Assembly: GCA_965213885.1 (NCBI GenBank)
Contig: OZ243919.1
Span: forward strand, 310,001-374,000
From: VYFG01 sp965213885
GTDB lineage: Bacteria; Pseudomonadota; Gammaproteobacteria; Arenicellales; Poriferihabitantaceae
Reading direction: 5' to 3'
Length of the DNA stretch: 64,000 bases
The position numbers and the translations under genes were made by a program. Under the pieces are notes generated by a model. That model worked only from the letters and a program-made list of their open reading frames with translations. It ran no database searches and was not told the origin of the DNA. Of this stretch, positions 33,514 through 42,784 are shown piece after piece. Position 1 is the stretch's first letter, and the number at the start of each line of letters is the position of its first letter.

Positions 33514-36279
33514 ATGAAATCCGGCATATCCGATCTCGCGTTTCTGAACGGCGGCAACCTGAATTATCTCGAGTCGCTGTACCAGGACTCCCTGCGCAAT
33601 GGCGCCGACGCGGCCTGGCAACAGATTGCGCCACTGCTGCCGGATATCCAGCCACTGGCTCGCACCGAGGGCAGCATCGGCGGCTCCCGGGAATGGATGG
33701 AGACCGCCGCACACAAGCAGGGCCAGGTCTCCAAGCTGATCATGGGCTATCGCTCGCTCGGACACCTGCTGGCCGACATCGATCCCATCAACACCATGCC
33801 CCGGGGGGACGCAGGGGAACTGGAACTGACCCAGTATGACCTGACCAATGCCGATCTCGACAGCGAATTCGATACCGGGGACCTCGCCGGCGGGGGTCGC
33901 AAGACCCTGCGGAAAATTCTGGATTACCTCAAGGAGGCCTATTGCGGTCCCATCGGGTACGAGATCCGTTACCTGAATTCCATGGAGCAGCGCCAGTGGC
34001 TCATGGCCCAGATCGAGACCGACCCCGTGCGGCCGAATCTCACGCGCGATGACCGCCTCCGGGTGATGACCAAGCTCACGGCTGCAGAGGGTCTGGAGCG
34101 CTATCTGCATACGCGCTACGTGGGCCAGAAGCGGTTTTCCCTGGAAGGCGGCGACAGCCTGATTCCCATGCTGTCGGAACTGATACAGCGTTTCGGGCGC
34201 AAGGACGTGAAGGAGGTGATCATCGGCATGGCGCACCGCGGCCGGCTCAACGTGCTGGTCAACATCCTGGGCAAGGCTCCGGAGGAGCTGTTCAGCGAAT
34301 TCGAGGGCGACTATCACACCGAGAACGAGGACACCCAGACCGGGGACGTGAAATACCACCAGGGATTCTCCGCGGACATCCAGACCGAAGGCGGAAACGT
34401 GCACGTGGCGCTGTCCTTCAATCCCTCCCACCTGGAAATCATCAACCCGGTGGTGGAGGGTTCCACCCGGGCGCGGCAGGAGCGCAGGCACGATGTCAAC
34501 CGGCGCATGGTGGTGCCGATCCTGATTCACGGCGATGCCGCCTTCGCCGGCCAGGGCGTGGTGATGGAGACCCTGAACATGTCCCGGACCCGGGGCTATT
34601 CCACCGGCGGTACGATCCATATCATCATCAACAACCAGATCGGCTTCACCACCAATACCCTGGACGCCCGTTCCACGCTGTACTGCACGGAGGTGGCGAA
34701 GATGATCCAGGCGCCGATCTTTCACGTCAACGGTGACGACCCGGAGGCGGTGATCACCACGGCCCGCCTTGCCATGGACTACCGCAACAAGTTCGCCAAC
34801 GACGTGATCATCGACATGGTCTGCTACCGGCGCCACGGTCATAACGAGGCCGACGAGCCGGCCATCACCCAGCCGATCATGTACGGCAAGATCCGGAATC
34901 ACCAGACGCCAAGGGAAATCTATGCCGAGCGGCTGATCTCTCTCGGCGTGATGACGGCCCGGGAAGTGCAGGAGCTGGTGGCCGATTACCGCAACCAGCT
35001 CGACAGCGGCAAGATGGTCGCCGGCCAGGTCATCGACCCCAACAAGAAGCTCAAGATGGAGAACTGGGATCCCTATCTGACCGAGGAATGGGATACCGAC
35101 ACCCCGACCGGCGTCAGCGCCGAGCGTCTGGCGGCCCTGGCAGAGAAGCTGGCCCGGTGGCCGGAGGATTTCAAGGTGCATCCGCGGGTATCCAAGGTGC
35201 TTGGCGAGCGGGTGGAAATGGCCCGGGGAAAAAAATCCATGGACTGGGGGTGCGCCGAGCTTCTGGCCTACGGCTCGCTGCTGGAGGATGGATACAAGGT
35301 GCGGCTGTCGGGTCAGGATGCCGGTCGCGGCACCTTCAGCCACCGGCATGCAACGCTGCATGACCAGTCCCGGCCCCGCACCTACGTGCCGCTTCAGTTC
35401 ATCACGGACAATCCCAGCGACTACCTGGTCATCAATTCGCTGCTTTCCGAGGAGGCGGTGCTGGGCTTCGAATACGGGTACGCGACCACGACGCCCAAGA
35501 CCCTGGTGATCTGGGAAGCCCAGTTCGGCGATTTCGTCAACGGCGCCCAGGTGGTGATCGACCAGTTCATCTCCAGCAGTGAAGCCAAGTGGTCCAGGGT
35601 GTGCGGCCTGACCCTGTTTCTGCCGCACGGTCTGGAGGGCCAGGGCCCGGAACATTCCTCGGCGCGCGTGGAGCGCTTCCTGCAGCTGTGTGCGGAGAAC
35701 AACATGCAGGTCTGTATCCCGACGACGCCGTCCCAGATGTTTCACATGCTGCGCCGGCAGTTGCACCGGCCCCTTCGTCGCCCCCTGATCGTCATGACTC
35801 CGAAGAGTCTGCTCCGGCACAAGCTGTCGGTCTCCTCGGTGGAGGCATTGGTGAATGGCAGGTTCCAGCCGGTGATTGACGAGATCGATGACCTTGATCC
35901 GGCGGGCGTGAAGCGCGTGGTACTTTGCAGCGGCAAGGTGTACTACGACATCCTCGAGGAACGCCGCCTCCAGGGCATCACCGACGTGGCCGTTTTGCGG
36001 CTGGAACAGGTCCACCCGTTTCCCGGGGAGCACCTTGATGCAGCCATCCGTCGCTACGGAAACGCGACGGAACTGGTCTGGTGCCAGGAAGAACCCAAGA
36101 ACCAGGGAATCTGGTACCAGATCTTCTATTACCTGCGCAGGCTGCGCAACAAGAGCATTGGTCAGGAGCTGAGTTACGTCGGACGCGAAGGTTCCCCGGC
36201 GCCGGCGGTGGGCTACTACAAGCTGCACGTGGAACAGCAGCGCAAGCTCGTGGCCGAAGCACTCAAGATCAATCAATAG
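33514..36279 (+). CDS. sucA: 2-oxoglutarate dehydrogenase E1 component
   Basis: Thiamin-diphosphate enzyme that decarboxylates 2-oxoglutarate in the TCA cycle. It has 921 residues, the family length. The start MKSGISDLAFLNGGNLNYLESLYQ is typical of E1o. Substrate and cofactor motifs include IIGMAHRGRLNVLVN, FNPSHLEIINPVVEG, HGDAAFAGQGVVMETL, YRRHGHNEADEP and FEYGYATTTPKTLVIWEAQFGDF. The longer frame from 33364 is an artefact. It forms one operon with sucB (44-base gap) and lpdA. Confidence 0.97.
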   Translation: MKSGISDLAFLNGGNLNYLESLYQDSLRNGADAAWQQIAPLLPDIQPLARTEGSIGGSREWMETAAHKQGQVSKLIMGYRSLGHLLADIDPINTMPRGDAGELELTQYDLTNADLDSEFDTGDLAGGGRKTLRKILDYLKEAYCGPIGYEIRYLNSMEQRQWLMAQIETDPVRPNLTRDDRLRVMTKLTAAEGLERYLHTRYVGQKRFSLEGGDSLIPMLSELIQRFGRKDVKEVIIGMAHRGRLNVLVNILGKAPEELFSEFEGDYHTENEDTQTGDVKYHQGFSADIQTEGGNVHVALSFNPSHLEIINPVVEGSTRARQERRHDVNRRMVVPILIHGDAAFAGQGVVMETLNMSRTRGYSTGGTIHIIINNQIGFTTNTLDARSTLYCTEVAKMIQAPIFHVNGDDPEAVITTARLAMDYRNKFANDVIIDMVCYRRHGHNEADEPAITQPIMYGKIRNHQTPREIYAERLISLGVMTAREVQELVADYRNQLDSGKMVAGQVIDPNKKLKMENWDPYLTEEWDTDTPTGVSAERLAALAEKLARWPEDFKVHPRVSKVLGERVEMARGKKSMDWGCAELLAYGSLLEDGYKVRLSGQDAGRGTFSHRHATLHDQSRPRTYVPLQFITDNPSDYLVINSLLSEEAVLGFEYGYATTTPKTLVIWEAQFGDFVNGAQVVIDQFISSSEAKWSRVCGLTLFLPHGLEGQGPEHSSARVERFLQLCAENNMQVCIPTTPSQMFHMLRRQLHRPLRRPLIVMTPKSLLRHKLSVSSVEALVNGRFQPVIDEIDDLDPAGVKRVVLCSGKVYYDILEERRLQGITDVAVLRLEQVHPFPGEHLDAAIRRYGNATELVWCQEEPKNQGIWYQIFYYLRRLRNKSIGQELSYVGREGSPAPAVGYYKLHVEQQRKLVAEALKINQ

Positions 36280-36323
36280 ACACCTTTTCATTCACCCTGA
36301 TCACATCCCCTGAATCCGAACCC

Positions 36324-37577
36324 ATGACCGTAGACATCAAGGTACCGGTATTGCCCGAATCCGTGGCCGACGGGCTGTTGCTTGACTGGAACAAGCAGCC
36401 CGGCGAGGCTGTGAGCCGCGATGAAGTGCTGGTGGAGGTAGAAACCGACAAGGTGGTGCTGGAAGTGCCGGCACCGGCGGACGGCGTGCTGACCGAAGTC
36501 CGGGCCCAGCCCGGGGAAACGGTGACGTCGGAACAGTTGCTGGCGGTATTGGACACCGAGGCGACGGAACCCGCACCGCAGTCGGGCGCCGACGCCGCCG
36601 GGGCGGAGGAGACGCCCGGAGACCCTCCCGCCGGAGAGCCGCTGATGGGACCGGCGGTGCAACGCCTGGTCGCGGAGCACGGCATCGATCCGGCGGATAT
36701 CACGCCCTCGGGCCCCGGGGGCAGGCTGACCAAGGAGGACCTGCTTGACCACATAGCCAGCTCGGTGTCGCCGGATGCAGGTCCGCCGGTCGGGGCGGCA
36801 ACAGCCGAGCCACCCGCCAACCCTGCCGCGGCTCCGGGGAGGGCGGAGGGGGCCGGGACCCCCGTTGCCGCGGGCAGTCGGGAGGAAGTCCGGGAGCCGA
36901 TGTCCCGTCTGCGCCAGACGATTGCCGCGAGGCTGGTGCAGTCGCAGCAGACGGCGGCCATGCTGACCACGTTCAACGAGGTCAACATGGAGCCGGTGAT
37001 GACACTCAGGAACCGCTACCGGGAGCCGTTCGAAAAGACCCACGGGTCACGCCTTGGCTTCATGTCGTTTTTCGTCAAGGCCAGCGTGGTGGCGCTGCAG
37101 AAATTTCCCCTGGTGAACGCCTATATCGACGGCACCGATATTGTGCGGCACCACTACCAGGACGTCGGTATCGCCGTGTCCTCGCCGCGCGGGCTGGTGG
37201 TGCCGGTGCTGCGCAACTGCGAAGATCTGGGCTTTGCCGAGATCGAATCGAAAATCAGCGAGTTCGGGGCCCAGGCGAGGGATGGCAAAATCGACCTCAA
37301 GGACCTGGTCGGCGGCACATTCACCATTACCAACGGCGGAGTGTTCGGATCCCTGGTGTCCACCCCCATCATCAATCCGCCCCAGAGCGCCATTCTCGGC
37401 ATGCACGCTATCCAGGAAAGGCCGGTGGTGGAAGACGGGGAAGTGGTGGTGCGCCCGATGATGTACCTGGCCCTGTCCTATGATCACCGGATCATCGACG
37501 GCAGGGATGCAGTTCAGTTCCTGGTCACCATCAAGCAGATGGTGGAGGATCCGGCCCGGCTGATGTTGGCGTGCTGA
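36324..37577 (+). CDS. sucB: Dihydrolipoamide succinyltransferase E2 component
   Basis: E2 core of 2-oxoglutarate dehydrogenase, 417 residues. One lipoyl domain has the modified Lys43 in VETDKVVLEV. A Pro/Ala/Glu-rich linker follows, then the subunit-binding domain (GPAVQRLVAEHGIDPADITPSGPGGRLTKEDLL, about 110-142), a second Ala/Pro linker and the catalytic domain ending in LSYDHRIIDGRDAVQFL, which contains the His-Asp-Gly active-site motif. It sits between sucA and lpdA. Confidence 0.97.
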   Translation: MTVDIKVPVLPESVADGLLLDWNKQPGEAVSRDEVLVEVETDKVVLEVPAPADGVLTEVRAQPGETVTSEQLLAVLDTEATEPAPQSGADAAGAEETPGDPPAGEPLMGPAVQRLVAEHGIDPADITPSGPGGRLTKEDLLDHIASSVSPDAGPPVGAATAEPPANPAAAPGRAEGAGTPVAAGSREEVREPMSRLRQTIAARLVQSQQTAAMLTTFNEVNMEPVMTLRNRYREPFEKTHGSRLGFMSFFVKASVVALQKFPLVNAYIDGTDIVRHHYQDVGIAVSSPRGLVVPVLRNCEDLGFAEIESKISEFGAQARDGKIDLKDLVGGTFTITNGGVFGSLVSTPIINPPQSAILGMHAIQERPVVEDGEVVVRPMMYLALSYDHRIIDGRDAVQFLVTIKQMVEDPARLMLAC

Positions 37578-37706
37578 TGCACTCCGGGCACCACCCGTCT
37601 GGCTGTCGCGGAAGAACGGATGGTTGTCCCGGCCCGAAACATGCGCCCCAGGCGCACCAGTCCGCCATGACAGCAATGTGCGGGCTGCCAACTGTGAGTA
37701 AGCAGG

Positions 37707-39137
37707 ATGTCGGAACATTTTGATGTCATCGTGATCGGGGGAGGGCCCGGCGGCTATGTCGCCGCGATCCGCTGTGCCCAGCTTGGACTGGCCACGGCCT
37801 GTATCGACGACCGCACGGATGCCGAGGGCAACCCGTCCCTCGGCGGTACCTGCCTCAACGTGGGCTGCATACCCTCCAAGGCATTGCTGGATTCCTCGGA
37901 GCAGTATCACCGCCTGGTGCACCAGTTTCCCGCCCATGGCATCCAGGTGGAAAACGCCGGCATGGACGTCGTCAGGATGCAGGCCCGCAAGGAGGAGATC
38001 GTGGCCAGCCTGACCGGAGGCATCGCCACCCTGTTCAAGGCCAACAAGGTTGCCCCGATTTTCGGCAGGGGCCGGCTGATGACGGACAAGAACGTGGCCG
38101 TACTCGATCCGGCCAGCGGTGAACTCCGCCAGACCATCAGTGCCCACAACATCATCCTCGCACCGGGGTCCGTGCCGGTGGAGTTGCCGGCAGTGCCCTT
38201 TGACGGCCAATTGATCGTGGACTCCACCGGAGCGCTCAATTTCGATCACGTGCCCGCAAGGCTGGGCATCATCGGTGCGGGGGTGGTCGGCCTGGAACTC
38301 GGCAGCGTCTGGCGCCGGCTCGGGTCGGAGGTCGTCCTGCTGGAGGCGCTGGAAGATTTTCTTGCCGCCGCCGACACCCATGTGTCGCGGGAGGCGGCCC
38401 GGCAGTTCCGCAGGCAGGGCCTGGACATCCGTCTCGGTGCCATGGTCGGCAAGGTCAACACCACGCCCGGCGGTCTGCATCTTGATTACACCCAGAAGGG
38501 CGAGTCGCAGCAGGTGGAGGTGGACCGCGTGGTGGTGGCCGTCGGCCGGCGCCCGGCCACCGACGGCTTGCTGGCCGCCGATTGCGGCGTGTCCACCGAT
38601 GGGCGCGGATTCATCGAGGTGGACGGTCACTGCCACACGACGGAAGACGGCGTCTGGGCCATTGGTGACGCGGTGCGAGGGCCCATGCTGGCTCACAAGA
38701 GTTCCGAGGAAGGGGTTGCGGTGGCCGAACGCATCGCGGGCGGCCCGGGCCACGTGGACTTCAACCTGGTGCCCTGGGTGATCTATACCTCCCCCGAGGT
38801 TGCCTGGGTAGGGCAGACCGAGCACCAGCTCAAGTCGAACGGCGTCCCTGTCCGGTCCGGCATGTTTCCCTTCGCCGCCACCGGCCGGGCCAAGGCCATG
38901 GAGGAACCCGTCGGACTGGTGAAAATCGTCGCTCACGGGGAGACCGACCGGGTGCTGGGCGTTCACATGGTGGGACCCCATGTCTCGGAACTGATTGCCG
39001 AATGCGTGGTGGCCATGGCGTTTCATGCCAGTTCGGAGGATCTTGCCCGCATCGTCCATGCCCACCCGACGCTGTCGGAAGCGGTGCACGAGGCGGCGTT
39101 GGCCGTCGACAAGCGCGCGATCCACAAGTTCGGCTGA
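37707..39137 (+). CDS. lpdA: Dihydrolipoyl dehydrogenase E3 component
   Basis: Flavoprotein that reoxidises dihydrolipoamide with NAD. It has 476 residues. FAD-binding GGGPGGYVAA is at 11-20; the redox disulfide is Cys49-Cys54 in GGTCLNVGCIPSK; NAD-binding GAGVVGLELG follows, and the C-terminal HAHPTLSEAVHEA holds the catalytic His-Glu pair. It lies 129 bases after sucB, so it may also have its own promoter and serve other lipoyl complexes. Confidence 0.97.
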   Translation: MSEHFDVIVIGGGPGGYVAAIRCAQLGLATACIDDRTDAEGNPSLGGTCLNVGCIPSKALLDSSEQYHRLVHQFPAHGIQVENAGMDVVRMQARKEEIVASLTGGIATLFKANKVAPIFGRGRLMTDKNVAVLDPASGELRQTISAHNIILAPGSVPVELPAVPFDGQLIVDSTGALNFDHVPARLGIIGAGVVGLELGSVWRRLGSEVVLLEALEDFLAAADTHVSREAARQFRRQGLDIRLGAMVGKVNTTPGGLHLDYTQKGESQQVEVDRVVVAVGRRPATDGLLAADCGVSTDGRGFIEVDGHCHTTEDGVWAIGDAVRGPMLAHKSSEEGVAVAERIAGGPGHVDFNLVPWVIYTSPEVAWVGQTEHQLKSNGVPVRSGMFPFAATGRAKAMEEPVGLVKIVAHGETDRVLGVHMVGPHVSELIAECVVAMAFHASSEDLARIVHAHPTLSEAVHEAALAVDKRAIHKFG

Positions 39138-39324
39138 ATTGCCTGCCCTGCGCGTTTTTCCCGCGCCGGCCCGGTGTCGCCATGCTGCTTCGCGAGTGAC
39201 GGGAGGGGTCCGGCACATCTGCCACGGCGATGGTGGCGCAAAGGCGGCCCGGCCGGGTTCACCTGCATTGCATGCGGATCGTATTCACTCCGCCACCGTT
39301 CCCTGCAGGCCGGACTGAATCCGC

Positions 39325-40698
39325 ATGGAATTCCCGCACGAGATCTTCAAGGCTTACGATATCCGCGGAATCGTGGACCGGACGCTTACGGAGAAGATGG
39401 TGCGGCGTATCGGACAGGCGCTGGGCAGCGAAACACGTGACAAGGGGATCGGCACCGTGGTGCTCGGGCGTGACGGGCGGCAGACCGGGGAGCGTCTGTC
39501 GGGCGCATTGGCCGCGGGGCTTCGGTCCACGGGCTGCGACGTGGTCGATATCGGACAGGTGCCGACACCGGCGCTGTATTTCGCCACGCGGGAATTCGGC
39601 GCGGGTACCGGTGTCCAGGTGACCGGAAGCCACAACCCGCCGCAATACAACGGTCTCAAGATGATGATCGATGGTGTGACCCTCTCGGGTGAGGCCATCC
39701 AGGTTGTCAAGCAGCGGGTTCTCGCCGGAGACGTCCTGAGCGGCCATGGATCGTATGCAAGGCGGGACATCCTGGATTCCTATTGCGGGCGCATTCTGGG
39801 CGATGTTCGCCTGGCGAAACCGCTCGACGTGGTCATCGACTGCGGTAACGGGGTGGGTGGGACCGTGGCCGGGCGGATCTTCCGCGGCCTGGGCTGCCGG
39901 GTGACCGAGCTCTACTGCGACGTCGACGGTACTTTCCCCAACCATCATCCGGATCCGAGTCAGCCGGAGAATCTTGAGGACCTGATCGAACGGGTTGTCG
40001 AAACCGGCGCCGACGTGGGGCTTGCCTTCGATGGCGACGCCGACCGCCTGGGTGCGGTGGCGCCGGACGGAACCATCATCTGGGCGGACCGGCTGATGCT
40101 GCTCTTTGCCCGCAGCGTGCTCGGTGAACGACCCGGGTCGGAAATCATTTTCGACGTCAAGTGCTCCCAGGTGCTGCCGGCGGACATCGTCGCCCATGGC
40201 GGCAGACCCACGATGTGGAAAACCGGCCACTCGTTCATCAAGACCCGCCTGCGCGAGACCGGGGCCGCCCTGGCCGGGGAGATGTCCGGGCACATCTTCT
40301 TCAATGACCGCTGGGATGGGTTCGATGACGGGCTCTACGCCGGGGCCCGGCTGTGCGAACTCCTGGCAGCGGATTCCCGGCCTGCGGCGGACGTGTTCGC
40401 TGCGCTGCCGGACACGGTGAATACGCCGGAACTGCGGCTGGAGATGGAGGCAGGCGACCACTACCGGCTGATGGAAGTGCTGGCCGCTCATGCCTCGTTT
40501 CCGGGTGCCGAGATCAGCCGGATCGATGGTGTCAGGGCGGACTTCGAAGACGGCTTCGGCCTGATCCGGCCGTCCAATACCATGCCTGCGCTGATCCTGC
40601 GCTTCGAGGCCACGAGCGAGCCGGCGCTGGCGCGCATCCAGCAGGAATTCCGGCGGCTGCTCCTGGAATGCCGGCCGGGCCTGTCCCTGCCATTCTGA
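39325..40698 (+). CDS. Phosphomannomutase/phosphoglucomutase
   Basis: Alpha-D-phosphohexomutase of 457 residues, AlgC-like. The phosphoserine is Ser102 in VTGSHNPPQYNG; the metal loop is FDGDADRLG; the sugar-specificity loop GEMSGHIFF and the phosphate-binding C-terminal RPSNTMPALILRFEA are intact. It supplies mannose-1-P or glucose-1-P for polysaccharides and LPS. It is a single gene; the 187 bases before it hold no feature I can name. Confidence 0.94.
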   Translation: MEFPHEIFKAYDIRGIVDRTLTEKMVRRIGQALGSETRDKGIGTVVLGRDGRQTGERLSGALAAGLRSTGCDVVDIGQVPTPALYFATREFGAGTGVQVTGSHNPPQYNGLKMMIDGVTLSGEAIQVVKQRVLAGDVLSGHGSYARRDILDSYCGRILGDVRLAKPLDVVIDCGNGVGGTVAGRIFRGLGCRVTELYCDVDGTFPNHHPDPSQPENLEDLIERVVETGADVGLAFDGDADRLGAVAPDGTIIWADRLMLLFARSVLGERPGSEIIFDVKCSQVLPADIVAHGGRPTMWKTGHSFIKTRLRETGAALAGEMSGHIFFNDRWDGFDDGLYAGARLCELLAADSRPAADVFAALPDTVNTPELRLEMEAGDHYRLMEVLAAHASFPGAEISRIDGVRADFEDGFGLIRPSNTMPALILRFEATSEPALARIQQEFRRLLLECRPGLSLPF

Positions 40699-40810
40699 GG
40701 ACGGATCCATGCACCGCCGGGGGCCTGTCAGGAAACGGGGGCCAGCGTACCGGCCCGGACGGGACGACAGGTGCGGAATGGATGGCGGAAAGGGCGTAAA
40801 CCGCCGCTTC

Positions 40811-40828
40811 CATTCCCCGCGGGGAATG
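40811..40828. repeat. Perfect 18-base palindrome between phosphohexomutase and stomatin genes
   Basis: CATTCCCC and GGGGAATG flank GC and form a perfect palindrome in the 194-base gap. It could be the terminator hairpin of the mutase gene (no T tract) or an operator for the following stomatin-NfeD pair. Confidence 0.5.
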
Positions 40829-40892
40829 AATGGGCTTGCTTTTCCCCGTTTGTAGCCTGTCTAATCTTCCCTTCGAAAACCAGGATTCACCC

Positions 40893-41846
40893 ATGACCGG
40901 ATTTGAGATCTCAGGAACCACCATCGCTGCCATCGTGCTGATCGTGCTCGCCGTGCTGACCGTCTCGAAGTCGGTCATCACGATTCAGCAGGGCTACGAG
41001 TACACCGTCGAGCGTTTCGGCCGGTTCACCCGGTGCATGCGGCCAGGCATTCATTTCCTGATCCCCTACATCGAGCGGATCGGCGCACAGGTCAACATGA
41101 TGGAACGGGTACTGGAGGTGCCTTCCCAGGACGTGATCACGCGTGACAATGCGGTGGTGAGGGTGGACGGCGTGGTGTTCTATCAGGTGCTGGATTCGGC
41201 CAAGGCCAGCTACGAGGTGAACCAGCTCGAAAACGCGGTGCTGAATCTCACCATGACCAATATCCGGACCGTGCTGGGCTCCATGGACCTGGATGAGTCC
41301 CTGTCCAAGCGGGATCACATCAATGCCGCACTGCTCGGTGTGGTCGACTCCGCCACCACGCCGTGGGGGATCAAGGTAACCCGCATCGAGATCAAGGACA
41401 TTTCCCCACCCCAGGACCTGGTGGATTCCATGGCGCGCCAGATGAAGGCCGAGCGGGACAAGCGGGCGGAGATTCTGGTTGCCGAGGGCAAGCGGCAGTC
41501 CGAAATCCTGCGCGCGGAAGGCGCCAAGCAGGCCGTGATCCTCGAGGCCGAAGCGGAGAAGGAGGCGGCTTTTCGGGCCGCCGAGGCCCGTGAGCGGGAG
41601 GCGGAGGCGGAGGCCAACGCCACCCGCATGGTGTCCGAGGCCATTGCCGCCGGCGACATCCATGCGGTGAACTACTTCATCGCCCAGAAGTATGTCCACT
41701 CACTGGAGCAGATCGCGTCCTCCGAAAGCCAGAAGGTGATCTTCCTGCCCGTGGAGGCAACCAGCATTCTGGGCTCCCTGGGCGGTATCGGGGAGATCAT
41801 CAAGGAGACGTTCGGCAAGTCCGGTAGTGAGGGCGGAAAGGCCTGA
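40893..41846 (+). CDS. SPFH/stomatin-like membrane protein (QmcA type)
   Basis: Protein of 317 residues with one N-terminal membrane helix (about 9-25) and a cytoplasmic SPFH domain (VIIQQGYEYTVERFGRF-like start, then ALLGVVDSATTPWGIKVTRIEIKDI). A long Ala/Glu/Arg-rich coiled coil follows (about 185-250) and a small C-terminal region. Stomatins oligomerise in membranes and organise proteases such as FtsH. It pairs with the following nfeD-like gene 38 bases downstream, the standard arrangement. Confidence 0.93.
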   Translation: MTGFEISGTTIAAIVLIVLAVLTVSKSVITIQQGYEYTVERFGRFTRCMRPGIHFLIPYIERIGAQVNMMERVLEVPSQDVITRDNAVVRVDGVVFYQVLDSAKASYEVNQLENAVLNLTMTNIRTVLGSMDLDESLSKRDHINAALLGVVDSATTPWGIKVTRIEIKDISPPQDLVDSMARQMKAERDKRAEILVAEGKRQSEILRAEGAKQAVILEAEAEKEAAFRAAEAREREAEAEANATRMVSEAIAAGDIHAVNYFIAQKYVHSLEQIASSESQKVIFLPVEATSILGSLGGIGEIIKETFGKSGSEGGKA

Positions 41847-41884
41847 CGGGCCGGATCAGGCCGAAGAAGCGGGAGGTGCCGGAC

Positions 41885-42337
41885 ATGACTGAAATCCTGA
41901 CCATGACCCACTGGAGCTGGCTGATACTGGGCCTTGGCCTGCTGGCGCTGGAACTGGTGGCTTCGTTCCTGTTCTTTCTCTGGCTCGGCGTGGCAGCGCT
42001 GGTGACCGCAGGAGTCCTGTATCTTTACCCGGACATGCGCTGGGAAGTGCAGATGCTGCTGTTCTCCGCGTTGTCGGTCGTCAGCATCGTGCTGTCCCGG
42101 AAGTACCTCTTCCGGAAACAGGTCGCAAGCGACCAGCCCGATCTCAACCGCCGTGGCCAGCAGTATGTGGGCCGGGTGTTCACGCTGATCCAGCCCATCA
42201 ACAACGGCTACGGCAAGATCTCGGTGGATGATACCCAGTGGATGGTTACCGGGCCCCCGCTGGATGCGGGCGCACGCGTGCGCGTCGTGGCGGCCGATGG
42301 TGCTGTGCTGGACGTGGAGGAGGCCGAATCCAGTTGA
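41885..42337 (+). CDS. NfeD-like short membrane protein
   Basis: Protein of 150 residues with two or three N-terminal membrane helices (about 9-75) and a C-terminal OB-fold domain (residues about 95-145: YVGRVFTLIQPINNGYGKISVDD), the short NfeD form (NfeD1b). It accompanies stomatins and is thought to stabilise or modulate them. A GGAGGT ribosome site precedes the ATG at 41885. It ends about 100 bases before the cobalamin riboswitch. Confidence 0.9.
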   Translation: MTEILTMTHWSWLILGLGLLALELVASFLFFLWLGVAALVTAGVLYLYPDMRWEVQMLLFSALSVVSIVLSRKYLFRKQVASDQPDLNRRGQQYVGRVFTLIQPINNGYGKISVDDTQWMVTGPPLDAGARVRVVAADGAVLDVEEAESS

Positions 42338-42439
42338 TGGTCCGGCGTCCCGGGCATGACGGTTGCCGAACGCGGTCCTGACCATTCCCAAGCCGTGCGG
42401 AGAGTTGCCACGGGATCGCGTTTTCACTATGATCCGGGA

Positions 42440-42700
42440 TGGTTCGGGTTCCCCTTGGAGTGTTGCCTCGTCTTCGCCCAGGGGTGAAAAGGGAAACCGG
42501 TGCGCCGCGATTGCGGCTATCCCGGTACTGCCCCCGCAACGGTAAATGAGTCAGGTTCGCAGGATTTCCCCGGCATTTCGGCATGGGGTGATCAGCCACT
42601 GTACGTCTGGTATGGGAAGGCGCGAACCCTAGAGGTGGTGTGCGCTCGCACGCAGGCAGTCGACACCGCCACTCATGAGTCCGGAGACCTGCCCGATCCT
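42440..42700 (+). promoter_or_regulatory. Cobalamin (adenosylcobalamin) riboswitch
   Basis: The leader of btuB contains the conserved elements of a B12 riboswitch: the GGTG-AAAAGGGAA segment at 42482-42494, the CCCCCGCAACGGTAA core near 42531-42545, and the B12 box (AGTCCGGAGACCTGCC) at 42678-42693. Between them are the expected paired arms. It should reduce btuB expression when cobalamin is plentiful. The 3' end lies about 85 bases before the btuB ATG, leaving room for an expression platform. Boundaries are approximate. Confidence 0.93.
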
Positions 42701-42784
42701 GGTGTGGCCATGCCGGGCTATTGATGCCGGGGCGTGGTCTTGGCGCAACACTGCACGGGTGCGTGCAGTCACCGAGATCTCCAG

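Noticed and set aside
33373..36291. 972-codon minus-strand frame antisense to sucA
   Set aside because: Exactly shadows the 2-oxoglutarate dehydrogenase gene; composition is His/Val/Gln-rich as expected for antisense of high-GC coding DNA.
37047..39218. 723-codon minus-strand frame antisense to sucB and lpdA
   Set aside because: Antisense shadow of two clear genes.
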